This document shows, piece by piece, positions 57,808-64,000 of a stretch of DNA of 64,000 nt. The DNA is taken from assembly GCF_900090045.1 (NCBI RefSeq), contig NC_041784.1, positions 348,501 through 412,500 on the forward strand. Reading direction: 5' to 3'. Every line of letters begins with the position of its first letter. The first letter of the stretch is position 1. The translations under genes were made by a program, and so were the position numbers. The DNA comes from Plasmodium malariae (Eukaryota > Apicomplexa > Aconoidasida > Haemosporida > Plasmodiidae). Under the pieces are notes generated by a model that ran no database searches, was not told the origin of the DNA, and worked only from the letters and a program-made list of their open reading frames with translations.

Positions 57808-58025
57808 TTATTTATTTATTTTTTTTTTTGAGAAAAATTGATAATAGATTGGCATCTGTAAAAAGTTTTGTCTAGCAAAATGAACGGGGGATAGGGTGCG
57901 GGGGTGTACTCTTTTTATAGAGGATGCACGTGAGTGTGCGCGGGTAATTTAATGTACCCGGAGGATATCTGTAATACTGCATAATACTGCATAATACTGA
58001 GCAATACCGCGCAATGCTATACTCG
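56742..58025. other. Convergent spacer between WDR6-like and LanC-like genes
   Basis: About 1.3 kb. It includes a T-tract (56812-56833), a (TA)n run of about 65 bp (57733-57800), and a short CATAATACTG/GCAATACCGC degenerate repeat near 57975-58018 next to the LanC-like stop. No gene. Confidence 0.5.
57733..57800. repeat. (TA)n microsatellite
   Basis: About 33 TA dinucleotides, uninterrupted, in the convergent spacer. Confidence 0.95.
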
Positions 58026-59414
58026 TCAACGGCTGCTTACGCCCTTGGGGGAAGGAAAATCCGAGGGAATGTCATACCCTGGAAAATACGTTAAATGGGG
58101 TTTCAAAAGGAAAATGAGGAAAACCACCAAAGCTGCATATCCCTCAAATAGAGAATCAGGTCTATCGGGTACAGTATAAAATTTGTCAAAATATTTTATT
58201 GAAAAAAGAGCATATTTTAAGGCTTTAATATACCAGTGCTTATCATTTGTATAATTATATAGGTAAAGAAAAATCATGCCATTTCCTGATATGCCATGAC
58301 ATAACCCAAATCCTTTATATAATAATCCACGCTCCCAAAGGAGTAAACCCATTCTTTCAATAAATTGTTTATTATATTTATTACAAAAAAAAGTTGGTAC
58401 ATAATTATATTTTAGCAATTCAATTAGTAGAATTATAAAACCTACATTTCCATGACACCACTGAATTAACGTATCGTTTTTTTTTTTGTTCTTATCCTTT
58501 TTTATGGATGAATAAATATTATACTCTTTTGATATATAATGGGTAAGTATTTCGTCAGTTACTTTATATATCAATTGTATATATTCATTTAATTTTTCCA
58601 CCACATGATTTTTACTATTCTCAAATTCATTTTCATCTATATTGTTATATATATATTTTTTTTTGTCATTCTGCTGTATTATTATGGCTGTACATAAATC
58701 TTTCAAATTATTACTAAAAAATAAAATTAGTTTAAATAATACAAAAAATATTCCAGCATACCCATGTGCAGCTCCTAAATATATTTGTTCATGCCATTCG
58801 AAATACAAACTAAGAGAAGTAATAGGAAACATAGTATTGCCATTTAATAAGCCATAATCAAATATAGAATTCATAATTCTATATAAATTTATTAATATCG
58901 TATTTTTATATTTAGAATTCATCCATATATTTTTACAAAATAAAAAAGAATATATATATCCACATTTCCCATACAACAATTCACATTCACTATTAACTGA
59001 TGTTAACTCTTCCTTATTGTCTATCATATGATTAACTAATAACTCTATATTATTGTTAACACTTGTTTCATTTTCTAAATAGTAATGTACTACACTTGAC
59101 AAACTATATATACCTATATCTCCTTCAAGAAATGATATGGCATTTTTCCCCTTATATTTATGTATACTTTTTATTATATTATAACCCAACTCTAAATATG
59201 TAATATTTTCATTACACTCATATAATAAAAGGTCCATATATAATATTCCTCCTATTCCGCAATATATAGACTGACTTCTATGTTCTTTTAATTCATTATT
59301 TAATTTCGAAGAGTACTCATTTATTTTCTTTTTTATCAAAACGACATTGTTGTCATTTTCTTCAAACTCTTCCAAGTACCCCTTCGAAATGTATCTGTTA
59401 TTCCCCTCCATCAT
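58026..59414 (-). CDS. LanC-like protein (LANCL family)
   Basis: Single exon, 462 aa, slightly longer than animal LANCL1 (about 400 aa) because of a Lys/Asn insert near residue 260. The alpha/alpha-barrel repeats are visible as GG/GxxG turns: IYCGIGGILYMDLLL, FLEGDIGIYSLSSV, LLYGKCGYIYSFL, YLGAAHGYAGIFFVLF (about 211), QWCHGNVGFIILLIEL (about 316), KGFGLCHGISGNGMIFLYLY (about 367) and SLFEGYAALVVFLIFLL near the end. The zinc ligands Cys (QWCHG), Cys and His (GLCHG), and the AAHG active-site-region His are all present. LanC proteins in bacteria form lanthionine rings. Eukaryotic LANCLs bind zinc and glutathione and have been shown to add glutathione to dehydro-amino acids. No precursor peptide or biosynthetic partner lies nearby, so the eukaryotic role is the better guess. 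No signal or membrane segment. Confidence 0.93.
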   Translation of the reverse strand: MMEGNNRYISKGYLEEFEENDNNVVLIKKKINEYSSKLNNELKEHRSQSIYCGIGGILYMDLLLYECNENITYLELGYNIIKSIHKYKGKNAISFLEGDIGIYSLSSVVHYYLENETSVNNNIELLVNHMIDNKEELTSVNSECELLYGKCGYIYSFLFCKNIWMNSKYKNTILINLYRIMNSIFDYGLLNGNTMFPITSLSLYFEWHEQIYLGAAHGYAGIFFVLFKLILFFSNNLKDLCTAIIIQQNDKKKYIYNNIDENEFENSKNHVVEKLNEYIQLIYKVTDEILTHYISKEYNIYSSIKKDKNKKKNDTLIQWCHGNVGFIILLIELLKYNYVPTFFCNKYNKQFIERMGLLLWERGLLYKGFGLCHGISGNGMIFLYLYNYTNDKHWYIKALKYALFSIKYFDKFYTVPDRPDSLFEGYAALVVFLIFLLKPHLTYFPGYDIPSDFPSPKGVSSR

Positions 59415-59683
59415 TCCTTGGAAATGTTACCATCAAATTGTAAGAGGCAGATATACACGACTTGACGTAAATACTCATGTATACACACACATGCATATAT
59501 ATACATATGTACATATATATATATATATAGAGAGAGAGTGCGCTCTCCTACAATGCGAAATTACAAGCGCACACTCTTCCTACTACACAAAATAACGCAC
59601 AAGGAGTATCCTTAATGAAAGGATATTTAACGTATGTATGTTCAATGCTTGTACAATTAATGTATGTATATTCAGTGATTGAA

Positions 59684-59717
<34 letters not shown>

Positions 59718-60888
59718 GCGCTCTTTCAGCAGAAATTATTGCCTCTTACATTATATGTAAATATTAAATATGGGAAAAAAAAAGAAAAAAAAAAGGTGCA
59801 AAATAATTTCTCTTTATTGGAGAAATTTTGGAGCCTTAATTTCTTCAAAATTTCATAGCAATTAAATGCTTATGTTCTTCACTAATCCGTTAAGTTATAC
59901 AAAAATTTAAGAGATTTTTGCCGAGTACAAGCCGGAATATGCAAATATGAATGAATTATTAATGCGTGCATAAATGCATACACACGAGCATGCATAATAT
60001 GTGTATATGTACATGCATAATATATATGTATATATATATATTTTCAAGCGTAAGTGGGGAAAAATATCGGTTACAAATTGCAAAAAAAAAAGAATAGCTA
60101 AATTGGTGAATTAACACCTCCCCGTTTCAACATATATGAAAAACTGTTTTTAAAAACAGTAGCTGAATACGGAATTATGAAAACTTAAAACGAGTTACAA
60201 TAAAATTGATGTTATTTCATAGGCTTCTTTACATCATACGTCTTTATTTTATCATTCACACTATAAAAAAGAAGAAGAAAAAAAAAAAAAACATTCATTA
60301 AAATGAAAAAGGTTATTATAAAAAAGGGAAATGCCTGAGGATACACCCTTTTTCTTTTAAACAATTCATTAACAAGTGGCACTGTATATAATACATTCAA
60401 ACATGCACTTTTTTTCTCCACATTTTTGGATATCTTTTATGGTGAAATAACGCACTGTTTAATTTAATACATTACTATATAATTTAATTTAATATAATTT
60501 AATTTTTTTTTTTTTTTTTTATTTAGTATTACTGATGTTGTAATTCCGAAATACATAAAAAAAAAAATACATATACATACATATATATACATAAATTAAA
60601 CTTGACAAATTAAAATTTTATTAGTTACTCCATTATTTTAGCTTACATGTATTATAGTAGTGATGAATGATCTTTCCATTTAATTTCACTTAAAATTTGA
60701 GTTCAAAAAAATTTTTATTAATAATTTTATTCTTTTACTTCTTTTTTAACACCGCCTGTGTTTATCCATTATTACCTCGTTTAATGTAGTTCTAATTTCT
60801 ATCCACCCTTACAACATTATTTATCGCTGGCACTTTAATTTTACAAAATTTTGGTACAATAAATGAGTAATTGAATATGCACAAATGA

Positions 60889-60893
<5 letters not shown>

Positions 60894-60945
<52 letters not shown>

Positions 60946-60976
60946 TATATAGATAGATAGATATAGATATAGATAT
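60894..60976. repeat. (TA)n followed by (TAGA)n microsatellite
   Basis: About 24 TA dinucleotides passing into TAGATATAGATAGATAGATA-type units. Confidence 0.93.
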
Positions 60977-61904
60977 AACTGTACATACCAATGAACACAC
61001 TAATTTAATTCTAATATTTGTTTAACACGAGCTTTTAACGCTTATTTTTTTTACTACATTTTGGTACACCACTGATCAGTTAATGCATTCAACTTTAGCT
61101 AAGCCACAGAGAAGGAGATAGCGATAGACGTGTATATGTATGTAGGACATTGGAGCTTATGTGTTTATATTTATTGTCTAATTGACACAATAAAATGGCG
61201 CTTTAAATTTGCTTTCACGATTTACTAATGAGTAAATCAAGACATGAAAGTAAACTAATATGGTAATTAAATCGGGTAATTAGATGCAGAAATTTACTGA
61301 AGCAATTAACTGCGTCAATTAAATAAGTCAACTAAATGGGTCAATTCACTGTGTCAGTTAAATATGTCAACTAAATGAGTTAATTAAAAGAGGTAAATAC
61401 AGTGTTATTCGCAAAACATGCTATACGAAAATTTTAATTAAGTTGCAAAGTATTTAATGCTTTAACGATGGTTACATAATTAGGGAAGGAAAAAAACAAC
61501 TGTATAAAGGCATTTTTTAACTTTTCATTTTTACAATTGAATTATTTTAATTTACAAATCTGTTATTTCGTCAAACATACTTTTTTATCTTTTCTCTTCT
61601 ATCCTTTATATTTTTTCATTTTTTCATATTTTGTTTTAAAATTAGCTGGTTACCATTTTAACCTTCCATCATAGTTGAAAAAAATATTTAGAAAAGATTT
61701 AATTTAAAAAAATATAAAATATACCATTTAAATGTAATACCCATCAAAAAAATATTTTTAAATATAAACTTAAAATGAGAAAAAAAAAAAAGTTGAAATA
61801 CATTTTTAATAATAAGATATGTAACTCATAACTTGTTTTCTTGGGGATTCTTTTACTGCTTCAGGCAGTATTATGTGCAGATTAGAAAAAAATATAAAAA
61901 AATT

Positions 61905-62440
61905 AGAAAATAAGAAAATGAACAAATGAACAAATGAACAAATGAACAAATGAACAAATGAACAAATGAACAAATGAACAAATGAACAAATGAACAAATG
62001 AACAAATGAACAAATGAACAAATGAACAAATGAACATATAAACAAATGAACATATAAACAAATGAACATATAAACAAATAAAAAAATGAACAAATAAAAA
62101 AATGAAAAAGGAAAAAAATGAAAAAATGAACAAATAAAAAAATGAAAAGGGAAAAAAATGAAAAAGGAAAAAAATGAAAAAGGAAAAAAATGAAAAAAAG
62201 AAAAAGTGAACAAATGAAAAAATGAAAAAGGAAAAAAATGAAAAAAAGAAAAAGTGAAAAAGGAAAAAAATGAAAAAATAAAAGAATGAAAAAATAAAAG
62301 AATGAAAAAATAAAAGAATGAAAAAATAAAAGAATGAAAAAATAAAAGAATGAAAAAATAAAAGAATGAAAAAATAAAAGAATGAAAAAATGAAAAATAG
62401 AAGAGTGAAAAAATGAAAAATAAAAGAATGAAAAAATAAT
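61905..62440. repeat. A-rich minisatellite: ACAAATGA octamers and AAAAAATAAAAGAATG units
   Basis: Three successive sub-arrays on the plus strand: about 15 copies of the octamer ACAAATGA (61918-62040); a mixed GAAAAAGGAAAAAAAT section (62040-62280); and about eight copies of the 16-bp AAAAAATAAAAGAATG unit (62270-62390). All derive from A-rich cores with ATG. Minus-strand frames give Phe-Ile-Cys-Ser-Phe-Val-His-Leu periodic artefacts. Confidence 0.93.
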
Positions 62441-63499
62441 AATAATATTAAACTTAAATAATATTGATTTAAAGGCCGTATATTATTCTAAAAAAGAAAT
62501 ATTTTGAGGTTATATAAGATGGAGGGGGGGTAAAAAAAAAAAAAATAATAATAAAATAATAAAAAAAAAAATAAAATTGTATAAGCATAATTTAGTACTT
62601 GCTTAGATTCTTAATAACGTTAAAAAATATATACTTGTGAAAATCCTCAAACTCTTCAAATATATACGCGCATGTGTATATTGTATATATGTACATCATG
62701 TACATTTATGTGCCTCCTTTTTGTTTAACCATCTTAAGTTTATGGAACTAAAAGAAAGGAAGCATCAAATCATAAATTTTGAATAATTAAAGTTCTTTTG
62801 TTTTTCATGATATTATATAAAAGATATATCAAGTTATCTTTTACACCTTTTTCATGTTTTCACAAAATATCATGACATATACATATTTTTTTTTTTTTTT
62901 TTTTTATTTTCTCTATATTTGCCTGACCATGTCATAATGTCAAGAATCTAATTTTTTTTTCATTTTGCATTATTTCACTTATATATATTTATATATATAT
63001 ATATATATAATCTTTGCCATGTATTTGAATAATATATAAACCTATTTAAACACAATTTTGACACTGTTTTTGCTTATTATTTATTTATTCATTCGTTTAT
63101 TCACTTTTATTATTTTGTTCCATTTAATTTCCCCTTCTTTTCTTCTTCGTCCCCTTTTTTTTTTTTTTTTTGTCATATAATATGATTTAAGTACATATTT
63201 TTTTATTATATCAATTTTCCTTAATATTTTTATTGTTACATATACTTGTGCTTAATCAGTTTAAATATATGTACACATATATATGTAATATACATGTTAA
63301 AATTTTTAAAAGAAAGCTGTTTTTGTGAATGTGTTTAAATAAGCATTTTTAATGAATTTTTGTAATAATTTTTATTTTATTTGTTTTACAATATATTTTT
63401 CTTAGCTTGTTTTTTTTTTTTTTTTCTCACAAACGCTTTTTTTCCTCTTTGTTCGTGATAAAATGAGCCAAAGGGAAGAAAGGGGCAAATAAAGTTATA

Positions 63500-63640
63500 T
63501 ATACAACTGTACGCGTATATATGTATATAAATATATATACATAACCGTACATGTATATATGTATTTAAATATATATACAGGGATGTACTTGTACATATGT
63601 TTTTAAACATATATACACAGCTGTACATATATATATATAT
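63500..63640. repeat. Degenerate ~43-bp repeat of TGTAC + ATATATGTATATAAATATAT
   Basis: Three to four diverged copies, each starting with a CTGTAC or CCGTAC core and followed by TATATGTAT-type DNA. No coding content. Confidence 0.7.
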
Positions 63641-63860
63641 ATACGTATATACTTTCTGCACCACGTTAATTTATCATTTTATTCCGCACTTTGTGTGTTT
63701 AAATACATATGTGTTGCGAATATAATACGCCAATTGTTATAGGTTATTAAAAAGATTATTTCGAGTAGATAATTTTTGTCTGATATACACCACGATAAAT
63801 TATAACACAAAAGTAGGTAAATAAGTGATATATGTCTATAAATGTACATACATACATATG

Positions 63861-63902
<42 letters not shown>

Positions 63903-64000
63903 TTAAACCTGTTCAGTACCCACTTTTTCTGAACTGTTCATAAAAAAATTGAAGAACAATGACTTTAATAAATTTTAAAGAAAGAATTCAAATTTTGTTA

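Larger units (their letters stand above)
59415..64000. other. Gene-poor right end of the window
   Basis: About 4.6 kb in which I cannot support a complete gene. The first kilobase should hold the LanC-like promoter. Beyond that are T-tracts (59688-59711, 60504-60521, 62887-62906), a (TA)n/(TAGA)n run (60894-60975), degenerate GTCAA(T/C)TAAAT repeats (61300-61390), an A-rich octamer repeat block (61910-62440) and a degenerate ACATATATAT repeat (63500-63640). A fragmentary coding-like stretch at 60212-60421 is discussed under rejected items. Confidence 0.45.

Noticed and set aside
60212..60421. Coding-like minus-strand stretch (LNVLYTVPLVNELFKRKR ... VNDKIKTYDVKKPMK) with a plausible T-rich intron between the two parts.
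   Set aside because: It has no ATG in frame (only GTG), no convincing upstream exon, and would make only about 40 residues. Transcript data would be needed.
61806..62213. Phe/Ile/Cys/Ser/Val/His periodic minus-strand frames up to 135 codons, superficially like a membrane protein.
   Set aside because: They are translations of the ACAAATGA octamer array.

Overview
The window is nuclear DNA of a malaria parasite (Plasmodium). The base composition is extremely A+T-rich, with poly(A)/poly(T) tracts and (TA)n runs in every spacer. Most genes are compact and intron-poor, with short GT/T-rich/AG introns. Coding regions carry Asn-, Lys- and acidic low-complexity inserts. The alveolin (IMC) and NIMA-kinase genes are apicomplexan in character. 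From memory, NEK2 and IMC1g are also immediate neighbours on P. falciparum chromosome 5, and MCM3 lies further along the same arm, so the block looks syntenic. The composition and repeats would suit a human or primate species such as P. malariae, but the species is not proven. No tRNA, rRNA, CRISPR, transposon or subtelomeric gene family was seen.

Layout. 0.5-12 kb: MCM3 (+), a p24/emp24 cargo receptor (-, four exons), an unrecognised basic protein (+), and a secreted or apicoplast-type protein with two DUF760-like domains (+). 12-18 kb: gene-poor, with one doubtful 173-residue ORF (-). 18-29 kb: a PRP39-like HAT-repeat splicing factor (-) split by a frameshift in a 34-base homopolymer, a single-pass membrane protein of unknown function (-), and a WDR55-like WD40 protein (+). 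31-41.8 kb: a six-exon ArfGAP (+), a signal-peptide and multi-TM protein that resembles ribophorin II/SWP1 in topology (-), a RAP-domain organellar RNA protein (+), and NEK2 (-, eight exons). 43.5-59.5 kb: alveolin IMC1g (-), an organellar bL32 ribosomal protein (-, two exons), a SpoU/TrmH 2'-O-methyltransferase (+, two exons), a giant WDR6/Trm734-like WD40 protein (+), and a LanC-like protein (-). 59.4-64 kb: no gene that I can support.

These are independently transcribed housekeeping and stage-specific genes, not an operon. Themes that recur are organellar translation and RNA (RAP, bL32, SpoU), tRNA/rRNA modification (SpoU, WDR6-like, WDR55-like), secretory traffic (p24, ArfGAP, possible OST subunit), and replication or sexual-stage cell biology (MCM3, NEK2, IMC1g). 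The points most worth checking are the plastid-lineage DUF760 protein, a GC-AG intron in the p24 gene, the homopolymer frameshift in PRP39, the in-frame minisatellite in the WDR6-like gene, and several intergenic minisatellites. I saw no new defence system or mobile element.
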